Source of the DNA: Spiroplasma endosymbiont of Clivina fossor
GTDB lineage: Bacteria > Bacillota_I > Bacilli_A > Mycoplasmatales > Nriv7
Reading direction: 5' to 3'
Length of the DNA: 64,000 bases
Assembly: GCF_964031115.1 (NCBI RefSeq)
Contig: NZ_OZ035006.1
Location: 806,001 to 870,000, forward strand
Within the stretch, counting starts at the first letter, position 1; every line of letters begins with the position of its first letter. The notes below the pieces were generated by a model that worked only from the letters and a program-made list of their open reading frames with translations, ran no database searches and was not told the origin of the DNA. A program made the position numbers and the translations under genes. This document shows, in pieces, positions 1-11,161 of the stretch.

Positions 1-9
1 AGGTGCAAT

Positions 10-995
10 ATGAAATTTTGCAAATGAATAATAGAAAAAAATAACCATTTTATTGAATTGAATCGCACCTCATTTCTAATTTTATGACATTGCGGAGCAA
101 CTTGATATATTTACAACGGTTATTTTAAAAACATTGTAAGCTATTTATTTTTAGCAGGTTGTATTTTAATTTTTCTTTTTAAAATCGGTAATTTAACACA
201 AATTAACAAAGTTATTAATTTCTTAAAAAATTCACCATTAAATATTGTGATTGGTTCATTAGGAACTGGAAAAACTGCTTTTCTAGTATATGCATCAAAA
301 TTACTAAAAAAGAAGAAATATCACATCGCATCAACCTTTCCATTACTAGAAAAACCCAAAAATTAAGTTTAGGTCATATGGGATTATTAGATTTTGATTA
401 TCCGGTATTGCCAGACAAAACCTTACTTTTATGAGATGAAACCAATTTATTTCTTGAAGGTACTGATTGAGAAAAAAATAATACCAAAAACGAGGAAACC
501 GGTATCCAAGAATATTTCGCTCTGGCACGCCATTTTGGTCATATTGTGTTAGCTAGCGGTCAAAGAGATAAACATATTTGAGTTAAAGTTCGTGATATTG
601 CCAATAATGTGATTGTGGGAATTCGCAAAAAACCCGTTAATATTTTTCGTCCCTACTTAAAAGTCATCTATGGTACCTTTACGAGCATTGAAGAATATGA
701 ACGCTGACGAAACACCTTAATTGATGCTAAAAATAGCAAAAAAGGCCGTCGCATTAAATATCGTGATATTCCTGAACTTGATATTTATTTTTTTAAACTA
801 AAAATTCCTCTACCAATACTTAACACTTACAATTCTTTTTACCTAGCGTTTTTAAGAGATTACTTAAATTCAAAAGTAAATCCTGATTATGAAGATAAAT
901 ACTATACTGATATGGCAATTGATTTAGAAGACTTAGAATACTTAAAAATGGATAAATTTAGCAAATTTTTAAGAAAAATGAAAGAAAAGGAATAG
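10..995 (+). pseudogene. Phage assembly ATPase (pI/Zot-like family), copy A
   Basis: This is the counterpart of the copy B gene at 31784-32767, the inner-membrane ATPase that drives export of filamentous phage. A Walker A motif (GSLGTGKT) follows a hydrophobic N-terminal segment. This copy looks broken. The start lies just behind a Shine-Dalgarno (aggtg) at the window edge. Confidence 0.75.
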
Positions 996-1001
996 TAAAA
1001 A

Positions 1002-1286
1002 ATGGAAAATCTTGCAAAAATTGCCGACTTTCTCGCCCAAATGCTTTATAAAGTTTTTGATTTAATTTGAAGTCTTGAAGTACCGGAGACGAATATTCAA
1101 CTAATATTTCCTTTATTCTTAACGCTGGCTGTAGAATTTCTTATGGCAATTATTCTTGGATTTGGTAGTCAACAAGTTAATTTAGAAAAACAACGCCAAT
1201 ATGCGGTTAAAAATAAAGGTCGATTAAGTGCGTGAGGAAAAACTAAAAAACAAATAAAACCAATGAAATCAAAACAAGGTAACTAA
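1002..1286 (+). CDS. Plectrovirus small membrane protein, copy A (94 aa)
   Basis: The protein is 94 residues long. It has one long hydrophobic stretch (about residues 29-54, around LTLAVEFLMAIILGFG) followed by a basic, lysine-rich tail. It is nearly identical to the copy B protein at 32774-33058. It lies 6 nt behind the ATPase gene, as in copy B. A minor coat or assembly role is likely for a small single-pass protein in this position, but no family function was recognised. Confidence 0.7.
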
Positions 1287-1288
1287 CA

Positions 1289-1539
1289 ATGTTTAAACTA
1301 ATTATTATTTTTATCTTAATAACTGTGTTCTTGGACTATTGGCTGGTAGTAATTTTGAAACTTTAACGAACTATATTAGCGAAGGTCTTACTAATTTCCA
1401 AAAATTTATTACTAGCAATTTAACAATTTTAGAACTATTTAAACCAATGGCTCGGACATTTTCGCAACACCCAATTTTTACCATTCTTGGTGTTACTTGT
1501 GTACTTATTGCCTTATTTATTGTAATTAAAGGTAGGTAA
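1289..1539 (+). pseudogene. Plectrovirus small coat-like protein, copy A
   Basis: This corresponds to the 82-residue copy B protein at 33061-33309, which has a hydrophobic N-terminus, a short amphipathic middle and a C-terminal membrane segment ending in a basic residue. That layout fits a small virion or assembly protein. The copy looks broken. Confidence 0.55.
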
Positions 1540-1543
1540 AAAA

Positions 1544-2164
1544 ATGGAAAAATGAACTAAAAAACAAGAATTAGAAACAGAGAATGACAAATTAAAAATT
1601 GTTAATGTCATATTAGAAAATAGTGTTAATACTCTTAAATACATAATAATGGAAAAAAATAAAGAAATTTTAGAACTAGAAAAGTGAAATACTATTCATA
1701 TTAATCAAAAATCAGACTTGATAATTGAAAACCAAAAATTAAAAATTTTTAAACACGAAAGGAGAATAAAAATGAAAAAACTTTTAGCAAAATTATTTAA
1801 AAAAGATAATTCAAAAGAAAAAATGCCATTAAAATTAAGAATTAAAAATTCTTTTAAAAAGCAGTGGTTAAAAATAGCATTAAGTATCATTTTCATCTTT
1901 ATAAGTTTATTAATTTGTGCATTAACAGCAATGGATACTAAATGAATAACTAGAACAAGTAACGAATTTAATGATTTTATGAATAAACAGATGGTTGAAT
2001 TCTTTGGCAAGTTCAATAGTGGTATTATGCTAGCAGGAATATTTGTTTTTTGATGAGGCGGAGCAATATATTTTGCAATTAAATTTGAAAAATTAATCCG
2101 CTTGATTATTCAAAAAATTAAAGCAAAAAGAGCCTTGAAAAATGAAATCAAACAAACTTATTAA
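1544..2164 (+). CDS. Plectrovirus membrane protein with N-terminal coiled coil, copy A
   Basis: The reading frame runs from an ATG at 1544 through a charged, heptad-like region of about 76 residues into a membrane protein with two hydrophobic segments. The membrane part matches the copy B protein at 33331-33723. A second ATG at 1772 has a strong Shine-Dalgarno (gaaaggag) and matches the copy B start, so the 130-residue form may be made alone or together with the 206-residue form. Copy B lacks the coiled-coil extension. Function is not recognised. Confidence 0.6.
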
Positions 2165-2417
2165 TTCTTTAAAAAAATATTGATGGAGAATCTTACCTTA
2201 CATTTTTATGATTACTATCTTTTTCATTCCATTTTTAAAATTGGAAATTAATGATTTGAAATTATTATATGAAAAATTTGAAGCATTAATTTCACTTATG
2301 ATACTAGGATATTTAGATATATGCATTACAATAGCTGTAATTATAAATTGTGGCATTGAGTGATTTATTAAAAAAATTAAAGCTAAAAGAATAATGAAAA
2401 ATAAAATATTTTTCTAA
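2142..2417 (+). CDS. Plectrovirus two-pass membrane protein, copy A (91 aa)
   Basis: The product has 91 residues with two predicted membrane segments (around PYIFMITIFFIPFL and LDICITIAVIINCG) and a basic C-terminus. It overlaps the end of the preceding gene by 23 nt, exactly as in copy B (33701-33973), which suggests translational coupling. Function unknown; an assembly or minor coat role is inferred from its position. Confidence 0.65.
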
Positions 2418-3956
2418 TTTTAAAAAGGAGTGATAAAAATGTTTATGAAAATATTTACCGTGTTAATTATTAGTTTCAATAACATTTTTACCATTCCCCA
2501 AAATATTAATAATGACAAAATAATAACACAATCACTAATTAGAAACAAAAGAGAAAGCAAAGAAACTTATGTGTTAATTTTATCAAATGTTAAAATTCAA
2601 ATTACATATGAATATAACGATAGATATGCAATAGATTTTTAATAACACCAAAAAAGAAGAAATTATTAATACTCCAAAGTGATTAAAATATGATGGAACT
2701 AGTAGTTGCAAAGAAAATTGAAGACCTAATTGTGGTTTAAAAAGTTTACATTTTAAGAAAAATGATATAGTATGAAACGAGCTTAAAAGATTAAAAATTA
2801 CAATAAAAAATGACAAAATGTTTGATAAAACAGAATTTATTGCCTCAAATACTCATGTTAAAATTACTAATGAAACAATTACTACTCCAATAAAAATACT
2901 ATCTTTTAAAGCAGAAACACAAACCAAACCGACAACTGATATTGATTTGCCAGAAACAACCACCAAATTTGATGGAAACCATAACTATACAGATATCATT
3001 GATAATCTTGACTATTTAATGATTCATCGTGGTGATTTTGACAAATTTAATTATTCTTATCTTTATTGAACACCAGTATTTAATTTCATTGACGCCTTAG
3101 AAAAAGGTTATTATAAAGAATTTACCATTAAAAATTACGGTTTTAAAAACGAAAGCTATTTTTATCACAAAAGTTCTAGTAGTAAAGGCGAAATTAATAA
3201 TAATGTTTTAAAAATTAAAGCTTTTAATAAAACATTAGTCGCGGGTAATAACTATTTACAATTATTACACGGTGAAAGTGAAATTTGAAAATATGGTACC
3301 GAAAAGACTAATGATTATTACTTAATTAAGTATCTTTTTGGTACTTTAAATTATCTCAATGTTAAATTTAGTTTTTTACGCTACGACCCCGAATTAAGGA
3401 ATGACATTTACCTTTATTTTAAAAACAACATTTCTAGTATTAACAATAACGATTACAAAAATGTTTTTGACGAAATCTATGAAATCCTTGGTAACTTCTT
3501 TGCCAGTTTATTTTATGCCACTTTTGATATGGACGAAAAAACTTACACCGAAATTGATTTTAAGGGAGTAGATAATTACAACAAAGATTACTTTATTCAA
3601 ATCGGTTTTTTTATCGTTCGTTAATTACCTTTTATCCCAAAAAATATTTAATCAATGTTACTGGTAATTCGGAATTATTACTAAGAAGTTATTTCTTTAC
3701 TTTTGATAAAAAAACGCATCAAGAGAATTACAATGCTATTAAAGATAATAACAGTATCTATCAAATTGAATTTAATGTCCTTAAATCTTATGATAATAAA
3801 CTCATCACCTTATCAACCAACAAGACTGTTAACAGTATTAATTATCTCAATACCGATATTGATATTCGTTATGGTATTAACATTTTTACCTTAACATTTC
3901 CACTTTATCATAAAGGAAACAACTCTAACTACAATTTTAAAATCTATGACTTTAAT

Positions 3957-5025
3957 AGACTTCTTGCAAAATTAATATGATAATTATAATTTTTAAATTT
4001 AAAATAAATATAAAAGTGTTATTAAAATAATTTTTAGATTATTTTTACAAATATTTTGTCATTAAAACATAATAAAAATTATTATTTACAATAAAAAAAG
4101 ACTGAAATTTTAAATTATCAAATATATTTAAACTAATAGTTGTAAATTATAAATTGAAGCTATTAAATTAAATCTTAAAGCAAATCTTTTTCTACGATTT
4201 CGATATTTTTCACTAATAATTTTAAATTTTTTAAGTATAGCAAAAACATTTTCAATAACAATTCTCATTTTTGAAATTCGCTCATTATTTTGCTTTTCTT
4301 CTTTATTTAAAGGGTTTTTCTTTGATTTTCTTTTAGGAATTAAAACATTATGATTAATTTTTTGTATGCCTTGATAACCTAAATCCACTAAAACAGTTGT
4401 TTCTGGTAAAAATTTAATTTTTGAATCTTTTAAAATTTTAAAGTCATGGTTTTTACCATAAGAAAAATCAGAACTAATAATTTTTTTACTATCTTTTTCA
4501 ATTATAACTTGTGGTTTTTATTGTGTGTTTTTTCTTTTTTCCTGAGTAGTGCTGTTTTTGTCTTTTTTTGGGCGTTGGATTTGGCTTTCAGTTACATCAA
4601 TTATAACAGTCTTATCTTTGAAATAATCTTTTAATAGTGATTTTTGACCAGTAAGTTGTTGAAAATTAGGGTGTTTTATTAAAGTGTCTTCAATTCATTT
4701 GATATTTCTATAACAACTACTTTCACTAATATCATAACTTTTTGCAATATGAAAATAAGTTCTATATTCTCTTCAATATTCTAAAGTCATTAAAATACGA
4801 TTTTCTAATGATAATTTATTGGTTCTTCCGCGACGAAATCTCTTTTTTAATTCTTCTATTTTTAAAATTTCTAGCATTTTATTAAAAGTAGTATGTTTAA
4901 TACCAGTTAATCTTAAAAAATTTTTATCACTTATTTGATTATTTTTTTTAAATTTCATTTAAATTCCACCTTTTTATTAAAAACAACAATTCAATTATAT
5001 TTTAAATTAATTTTGCAAGAAGTCT
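3957..5025 (-). mobile_element. IS5-family element A, copy 1
   Basis: This full-length insertion has perfect 20-bp terminal inverted repeats (AGACTTCTTGCAAAATTAAT) and a 3-bp duplication, AAT, on both sides. Comparison with copy B shows the uninterrupted target, so the ends are exact. Copies elsewhere in the window are 1068 bp; this one is 1069 bp because of one extra base near 4513. Confidence 0.95.
4128..4958 (-). CDS. IS5-family transposase (two frames), element A copy 1
   Basis: The transposase is encoded in two overlapping frames. The first (146 codons in intact copies) carries a helix-turn-helix-like region (DKNFLRLTGIKHTTFNKML) and the first catalytic Asp (D121, IIDVTES). The second carries D192 (LVDLGYQG) and E236 (RIVIENVFA), giving a DDE enzyme of about 276 residues if joined by a -1 frameshift at A_AAA_AAA. 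After the slip the sequence reads KQHYSGKKKKHTIKTQ, the usual IS5 motif. This copy has one extra base in the second frame, so it is probably inactive. Confidence 0.85.
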
Positions 5026-5367
5026 AATGTATTAAATTCCACGGCCTTTATTCCTGATGGTTCAACCAACTCAGAATGAGATGACTTAATTCCGCCACCA
5101 GATTGCAAATATTCTGGACGATGAATACCCACATTTAACGATATTGGCTGCGCGATTCAAAATGCTAGTATCAAAATGCTAAATTGAATGCTGACCGCTT
5201 CACAAGTCATTACCATTTTACGACCGCTAGCAGTTATTGCAAAAACAACAGTTAACTTTTCAACTGCTATTTTTCCAGTTTTTAAAACAGTACCAGCTTT
5301 TTATTACACATTTCAATTTTTAATTGGTTTTGCCATTTTTCTAATGATATTAAGAATTTTTGTATAA

Positions 5368-5683
5368 TTATATATAATAATATATATTGTTATCTATTAA
5401 CTGGTAAACTTCTTTTGGTTATGGGCGACCACCCACAATTTATCGTGCTTTAATACATACCAACATTATTAATTCACTTGTATTTAATTTTCAAAGAACA
5501 AACTTTTAACACCTTATAAAATAAAAAGACAATCATTGCTGACTGTCTTAATACTTATTCAAATATTTTTCCACCTAACAAAACTTTACGCGTCCATGTG
5601 ACTAATAAGGCCTGTTATCGCCATATCTTTAAAACAATAACCTAAATCATTAAAATTATTATCTGATGATTTGTTTAATCAAC
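5368..5683. repeat. Non-coding flank of phage copy A; inverted copy of 29897-30105
   Basis: No gene is seen. From about 5391 to 5590 the minus strand matches 29897-30105, including the terminator hairpin and a stretch around TTCTTTGAAAATTAAATACA that resembles leader sequences found before Firmicute and mollicute rRNA genes. The two copies differ at scattered positions. In both places the repeat abuts plectrovirus sequence at a GTTATCTATTAACTGG junction. A short minus-strand frame just upstream has no start codon and is not called. Confidence 0.6.
5518..5549 (-). terminator. Rho-independent terminator downstream of the membrane-protein operon
   Basis: On the minus strand AAGACAGTCA and TGATTGTCTT pair around a GCAA loop (one G-T pair) and are followed by a T-rich run. 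It lies about 135 nt after the stop of the 5684-6511 gene. The same hairpin occurs at 29940-29968. Confidence 0.75.
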
Positions 5684-6511
5684 TTACTTTTTACTGATAT
5701 GTTTTGTCTTCTTATAAATTACATTATTAATAACAATCAAAATAACATTTATCCCTACTAACATTGATATTCCCAATCCTATTAATAAAATATTATTTCA
5801 AACTACTGGTAAAGGAAATATCGGATGATAAAAATCAACAAACTCATAAGGAAATAAAAAAATCCTAATACCATCATCATCTAATAACTTAGCCCTTAAA
5901 TTAATAAATATGAGATATCCAATCGGATATCCTAACATTCAAAATATTTGGCGAGTAAAATATTTTTTATATAAAATCTGAGTTTTCCCTAACGATAATA
6001 ATAAGTAAATTAATGTTAATAATGGAGTTATGGCATGCATTGTAATGCCAATAACCCGATCAGCATTGGAAGCAAATTCATACGATATCCCTGTTCCCAC
6101 ACCATAAAATACTAACAACCAAAATAAAACCATTGTTACTGTAATATATATTGTAATACTAGTTTGAGTTGTCAAATTAGTAAACTTATTAGTTGCCGTT
6201 TTATTATGATAAAGTAACGCATAAAAGAAATATAAACAAGCTAATATATTAGTTTGCACCGACCAAAAATTAACTAAAACATTAAAATTATATAACCGTG
6301 GCATATCAAGTTGTGAATTTTTCGGGTTAATATATCAATATTCAATAAATACCCCATAAACGACACCAGCTAAAAAGAAACTAAATAAAATTAAAAATGT
6401 CATTAACTTATAAACAAATTTTCAATCTTTTAACAAAACTAAAGCATTAGCAACACTAGTAAAAAACAATATTTTACTTTTACTAAAAAATCGTTTAAAA
6501 AAATTCTTCAT
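5684..6511 (-). CDS. Multi-pass membrane protein, Pr6Pr/DUF1600-like
   Basis: The product has 275 residues with about six hydrophobic segments. It shows features of the predicted six-pass (Pr6Pr-type) membrane family: an NFWSVQTNIL segment early on, HAITPLLTLIYLLL in the middle, then LGYPIGYLIF and a late FLFPYEFVDF. No catalytic or transport residue is known for that family, so only a membrane location can be stated. It lies 7 nt after an ECF S-component gene on the same strand, so the two are probably co-transcribed. The start ATG at 6511 opens a basic N-terminus (MKNFFKRFFSKSK). Family placement is tentative. Confidence 0.6.
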
Positions 6512-6518
6512 TATATCC

Positions 6519-7478
6519 CTACTCTACATTTTCTTGATGAGAATTAAGTTCTTTTTGCAAAAAATATTTATCATGATAAATTTTTAAAATTGTTTTAAAA
6601 ATTATAAAATATATTGCAATTCGTAACGGCATTAATAATAATTCTTTAACTAATCGTGGTAATAAAGAAACTAAATAATCAATATCATAAAATACTAAAA
6701 AATGTAATGGCGATAAAATTCACGAATTAATTAATGTTAAAAATAATTGTAAAATAATAATAATAATAAAAATTAACGCATTATTAAATTTCTCAGTAAC
6801 ACTATTTTGTTTTTGATTATTTCAAGTTATTCACAAAATTAAAATTAAAACTAATTCCACAGCCATAAATAAAGTAGAAATAAAAATCCCAGAAATTACC
6901 ATATAAAGTAAATCTCATTTAACACTAAAAACTTTATTATTTTTCAATGAAAAAGAGTAAACAAAATCAGAGAAAAATATTAAATAAAAACTTAAAATTA
7001 ATAAAGCAACCAAAATAAATTGCATCACAGTAAAAAATAGCAAATACTTCTTAAAATCAAATTGACAACTACGAAGTTTACTATAAACAATTCCCGCAAT
7101 TCCTGCAAGAACCCCAACAATTGGTTCTTGAATTGCCATAATGGGACTATAAAAGCTAGGTTTTAAGATAAACAATGTTGTATCGGAAATAAAACCAAAA
7201 ATAAAACCAAAAAATGGTCCATGTAAAAAACTAAAAAGGACATTAGGGATAAAGCCAAAACCAATTACCATTGTTCCTTTACCACCAACACCTAATTTTA
7301 AAATAAAACCTAAAAATTTAACAATAACTATTGTTAATGCTAACATCACAGCTGCTAAGGCAATACTACGAGTATTGAAATTTTTATTAAAATCCAATTT
7401 TAAAATATTTAAAATTGAATAAAAATTTTTACGAAAATAATACTTTGTAATTTGTAACCAAACATTTAGCCTTTTCAT
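6519..7478 (-). CDS. ECF transporter S component, folate-type, first of a tandem pair
   Basis: This 319-residue membrane protein should be the substrate-binding subunit of an energy-coupling-factor vitamin transporter. The core (about residues 35-175) has the S-component pattern: RSIALAAVMLALTIVIV, a glycine-rich turn (GFGFIPNVLFSFLHGP) and FGFIFGFISDTTLFIL with the conserved Asp after the glycine helix. It is longer than typical S components because of extra C-terminal membrane segments. The shared T and ATPase subunits are not in this window. It is 23 nt downstream of a second S component. A folate substrate is inferred from overall resemblance, not from binding residues. Confidence 0.75.
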
Positions 7479-7501
7479 CTAAATAACACTCCTTATAAAT
7501 G

Positions 7502-8437
7502 CTAACGATCTTCATTAATTAATGGTCTAATAGTTTTTCAAGTAACATAAATAATTACCGTATTAAAAAATATTTTAATCGGTGCCATCGCCAATCGCGG
7601 AATCATTGCTAAACCATAATCCTCAGTACGATTAGTTAACAGACTAACATCCCCCCAAGATGCAATTAACACCGTAACAATATATTCATTTATAACTGCT
7701 AACAAAATAATCGGAACTAAATCATTAAAACCTTTGGTATCCTTTTTTATAAAACGAAAATACATTCAAGTTGCCCAAACAACAACTAAAATTAAAACTG
7801 TCCCAATACTAATAATTAGCATCATAATTCATTTCTTAATCGGAACATTTTTTGTAAAAGGAACTTCATCAACAGCAAAATCAGCAAATTGTGGAGCATA
7901 ATAAGTCATTACTAAAGCAGCGGTTCCAAAACCAATAATAAAAATATTAGTTATTAAAATTAAAATTCATGACTTTTGATGAAACATTCGTCGCAAATCA
8001 CCAGCAATACCAGAAATAAAACCAAAACCAATAACCGTCACAATATACGCAGGATGAATATATGATGGAACAAACATCATTACTAAAATATCAGTAATCA
8101 AAGCACATAAAATACCAATTACGGGACCAAAAATATAACCCGTAATCTTAATCATTAAACCTTCAATAGCTATTCTAATCGGCGGTAAAACCGCTGCTGG
8201 CATATACAATGCAATAACGACAGTTGTTACTACCGATACCGTTGATAACATCGCAATATAAGCAATATTTTTCGTTGTCAAACGAAGGCCACGATATCGT
8301 TCTTTTTTTATAAACATTGAAAGCCCTGTCATTAAAATATAAGACAATGCCGCTAAAACTAATGCTCCCGCAACAATATACGCTGTTCTAATATCAAATA
8401 ACGACAAACCATTTTTATTACTATTAAAAAAAATCAT
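7502..8437 (-). CDS. ECF transporter S component, folate-type, second of the pair
   Basis: The product is a 311-residue multi-pass membrane protein. Its core runs KNIAYIAMLSTVSVVTTVV, then an IRIAIEGLMIKITGY turn, then GPVIGILCALITDILVMMF, the layout of substrate-binding subunits of group II ECF transporters. It should bind a vitamin at the membrane and dock on a shared EcfAT module encoded elsewhere. C-terminal membrane segments extend it beyond the usual length, as in the neighbour. The pair is probably an old duplication with diverged substrate choice. The start at 8437 is the first ATG after a cctttct (aaagg) ribosome site. Confidence 0.75.
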
Positions 8438-8464
8438 TAATCTAGTTTCCTTTCTAAAGAAAAA

Positions 8465-9130
8465 CTATAACTGTCAATCAATCGGCTTCTTATTATGCTT
8501 TATCAAGTATTCATTAATCTTACTAAAATACTTCTGATTAAAAAACCCATAATGTGCTCCCAACGGTGAGGGATGTGGTCCCATAAGAATAAGATGCTTT
8601 TGGTCATTAATTAAATTAATCTTTGCTTGTGCTTTTTTACCTCATAAAACAAAAATAACATTATTATGATAATTGTCAATATATTTTATGAGATTATCAG
8701 TAAATTCTTGCCAATTAAAATTAGCATGTGAAAATGCTTGATCTTTTTGTACCGTTAAAACAGCATTTAAAAGAAAAACACCACTTCGGACTCATTTAGT
8801 TAAATCACCATTTTGTACAATAATTCCTAAATCATTTTCCAATTCTACAAAAATATTTTTTAAACTTGGTGGCAATTTAACACCGCGATTAACACTAAAA
8901 GCCAAACCATTAGCTTGATTTGGTTGATGATATGGATCTTGTCCTAAAATAACTACTTTAATATCATTAAAACTAACAATTTTTAATACCCTTAAAATAT
9001 CTTGTGGCTGTGGATAACACTGATTATTTTTATATGCTAATGCTACTTTACTAACTAATTCAATAAAATAAGGTTGAGTAGTTTGACTAATAAGAAAATC
9101 TTTCCAACTAGAATGAATATTTTGAAACAT
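8465..9130 (-). CDS. ung: Uracil-DNA glycosylase
   Basis: This 221-residue family-1 uracil-DNA glycosylase removes uracil from DNA to start base-excision repair. The water-activating motif GQDPYHQ, with its catalytic Asp, lies near residue 63. The uracil-binding region FLLNAVLTV follows in the middle, and the DNA-intercalation motif HPSPLGAHYGFF lies near residues 193-204. Length is normal for the family. One UGA tryptophan codon lies between the two halves, so the standard code would cut it. It sits 8 nt from a membrane-anchored protein gene upstream, in the same direction. Confidence 0.95.
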
Positions 9131-9138
9131 ATTTTTAA

Positions 9139-10038
9139 TTAACCAATAAATAATTCTTTAATTTTATCACTCATACCACCAACATTTATTCCTACTAAAA
9201 GTCCTAAAATACCAAAACCAACAATGACCACTGCCAAAATAATAAGCACAACGCACACTCAAGTTTTAATCTTTTTATTATCTATAAAACTTTCTTCTTC
9301 ACTACCTTGTTTTAAAGCATCCATATTACTAATAGTAAAACCACTTTTCAATTTTTGTTCAACATCAGCTCTTTCTAAATCAATAGTACTTGATGAATTA
9401 ACCTTTGACTGCTTAGCGTTATTAAATGCAAAACTACTTGGTTTACTATTTACCCCCAACTTGTTTTCGGTTCCATTACTTTGTAATTGCTTTTTTTTAA
9501 CGACATCATCCAAATGTTGACGAAACTTATCAAGTTTAAGTTTTCGCTCATCACCTTTTTGTTCTGATTGTTGTAAACTATGACCATTCAATTGTGATCG
9601 ATATTCTTGTTCATTAAATAACTGCTCATTTAACATACTATTAGTCATATTAATTGTTGGTTCAAATTTTTCTCTAACAACTAGATTAGGATTAGGACCC
9701 TGCTGGGGCTGGGGCTGTAGGCGGGGGTCATTAACAACAAAATTGCCATTATTTGGATACATATTACCATTTACCATTGATGTTGTATATGGATGTTGTC
9801 TTCCGATTGGTGGTTGATGATACGGATTTTGCAATATTGGTCCATTTTGATTTGGACAATAATTATTTATTATTGGTAAAGCAGGATAATGTTGTTTATG
9901 TGATATTGTTATTTGTTGTGGCATATGATATTGTCTTTTAATAAATGCAATGGCTTCTGGCATTAGCATAAAAATTGCTACTTCTTGATCATATAGATTA
10001 TAAACTACATAGCCTCGTTGTTCCACTAAAATATACAT
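9139..10038 (-). CDS. Q/P-rich protein with C-terminal membrane anchor, function unknown
   Basis: The product has 299 residues. The N-terminal 40 residues look folded (MYILVEQRGYVVYNLYDQEV). A long low-complexity region follows, rich in Pro, Gln and Asn (about residues 40-130). Next comes a charged, possibly coiled region, and one membrane segment near residues 261-285 (VCVVLIILAVVIVGFGILGL). No signal peptide is seen, so it is probably tail-anchored with most of the chain in the cytoplasm. It is first in the minus-strand unit with ung and the S components. I do not recognise a family. Confidence 0.65.
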
Positions 10039-10084
10039 AACAACGCTGTCCTTTCCGTAAAAAATTAATATAAATATATTTTGA

Positions 10085-10090
10085 ATTATA
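10085..10090 (-). promoter_or_regulatory. Probable -10 box of the 10038-5684 transcription unit
   Basis: TATAAT on the minus strand, about 47 nt before the start codon at 10038. A weak -35 candidate (TTTTGC, 17 nt upstream) overlaps the T run of the adjoining terminator. A Shine-Dalgarno-like ggaaagga precedes the ATG. Confidence 0.5.
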
Positions 10091-10100
10091 TCACAAATTT

Positions 10101-10143
10101 AAAAAAAGCAAAAGCACACCATTCTTATACTTAAGAATGGTGT
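10101..10143 (-). terminator. Rho-independent terminator, minus strand
   Basis: ACACCATTCTTA pairs with TAAGAATGGTGT around a short loop, and the minus strand continues into a T-rich run. It would end transcription coming from the right. Its original upstream gene is gone and element B now lies there. Confidence 0.7.
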
Positions 10144-11161
10144 AAAATTTAATTATAACAAATATATGAATATATAATTAAGAAAATTTTTTTTAATTTT
10201 GTCGAAAACTCTTGATATTTATTGAATATACTTAATTTTAGGTATATTTTTAATATGATAGAGGTGGATAATAATTATGGAAAAAATAATTCAAGAACTA
10301 GTAAATACTTTAACAGATGATCAATTTTTAGAATTTTATGAAAAAGTCAAACAACAAGCAGAATTAATAAAAAAACAAAAACGTTTAAATGAAATTGATC
10401 AAAAATTTAGAGCACAAGGTATTAAATGCCCTAAATGTGAATCTTACCATTGCGTTAAAAATGGACATAATTCAGAAGGAAAACAAAAATATTTATGTAA
10501 AAATTGCCGTGCAAGTTTTGACGCTTTTCGTAATCATTTTATTTATTGAAGTCATTTAAATTATGAACAATGAAATTTATTGATTCAAATTTCATTGCTG
10601 GGGCAATCTAGTAAAACAATTTCTCGTTTTATTAAAACTACATTAAAAACTGCTTGATATAATCGTCAAAAATTAATGAAATCAAAACAATTAGAAAATA
10701 CCCAATTAAAATTTAAAAAATTATCTGGTAAAATCCAAATCGATGAAACATTTATTAAAGAAATCCATAAAGGAAATTTCAAATATAAAACTGATCCACG
10801 AAGAATTCACCTTGACCCATTCGCAACTAATACTAAATGTTGTATTCAAATGGCAATTGATAATAATAACAATATTTATGTTAAATCCACAAACACCAAA
10901 CGTTTACAAAAACAATGAGTTATTGAAAATATGAACAAAGAATTAATTAACGAAAATTCAATTATTACTTCTGATATGCAAAAATTATATTTTTTAGTAG
11001 CAAAACAAACAAATTCTACTTTATGTGTAACTAAAACAACAACTAATCCTGAAGCTAGTTATCGTAACTTAAATAAAATCAGTAAATTACAATCTAGTCT
11101 TAAAGAAGCCTTAATTCATTATCATGGTTTAGGTTTTACTAATATTCAAAATTATTTAAAT

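Larger units (their letters stand above)
1..5367 (+). mobile_element. Plectrovirus (SpV1/SVTS2-like) copy A, 3' two thirds, broken
   Basis: This is a filamentous spiroplasma-phage copy whose 5' part lies outside the window. Gene order matches copy B from the assembly ATPase onward: ATPase, small membrane protein, coat-like protein, two small membrane proteins, large attachment protein. All are on the plus strand, tightly packed, with UGA tryptophans. An element A insertion (3957-5025) sits in the attachment gene. The copy looks broken, with a few damaged genes besides that insertion. It is close to copy B in sequence, so it is probably young. Family placement comes from gene order and protein character, not a database search. 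Confidence 0.85.
2439..5367 (+). pseudogene. Plectrovirus attachment/minor capsid protein, copy A, split by element A
   Basis: This is the counterpart of the 698-residue copy B protein. It starts behind a good Shine-Dalgarno (aaaaggag). It has a signal peptide, the same RNKR motif after it, a variable N-terminal domain unlike that of copy B, a conserved middle (LDYLMIHRGDFDKFNYSYLY) and a C-terminal membrane anchor. It lacks the extra internal domain seen in copy B. Element A is inserted at 3957-5025 with an AAT duplication. The gene is broken, with a few further breaks. Confidence 0.75.

Noticed and set aside
1705-2016. Minus-strand frame of 103 codons over phage copy A (and its equal at 33141-33569)
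   Set aside because: Shadow of the membrane-protein genes on the plus strand; it follows their hydrophobic codons.
5391-5590. Part of an rRNA operon
   Set aside because: Only a leader-like stretch is present; no 16S, 23S or 5S sequence follows in either copy.
5560-5686. C-terminal end of an unknown protein on the minus strand (…KDMAITGLISHMDA)
   Set aside because: The frame has no start codon and begins right after a stop; it may be a fossil but cannot be supported as a gene.
9224-9520. Plus-strand open frame of 98 codons
   Set aside because: It is the complement of the Q/P-rich protein gene at 9139-10038, has no ribosome site and shows no protein-like pattern.
10743-10934. 63-codon frame inside element B (repeated in every copy)
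   Set aside because: It lies in another frame of the element B transposase and appears in all copies only because the DNA is repeated.
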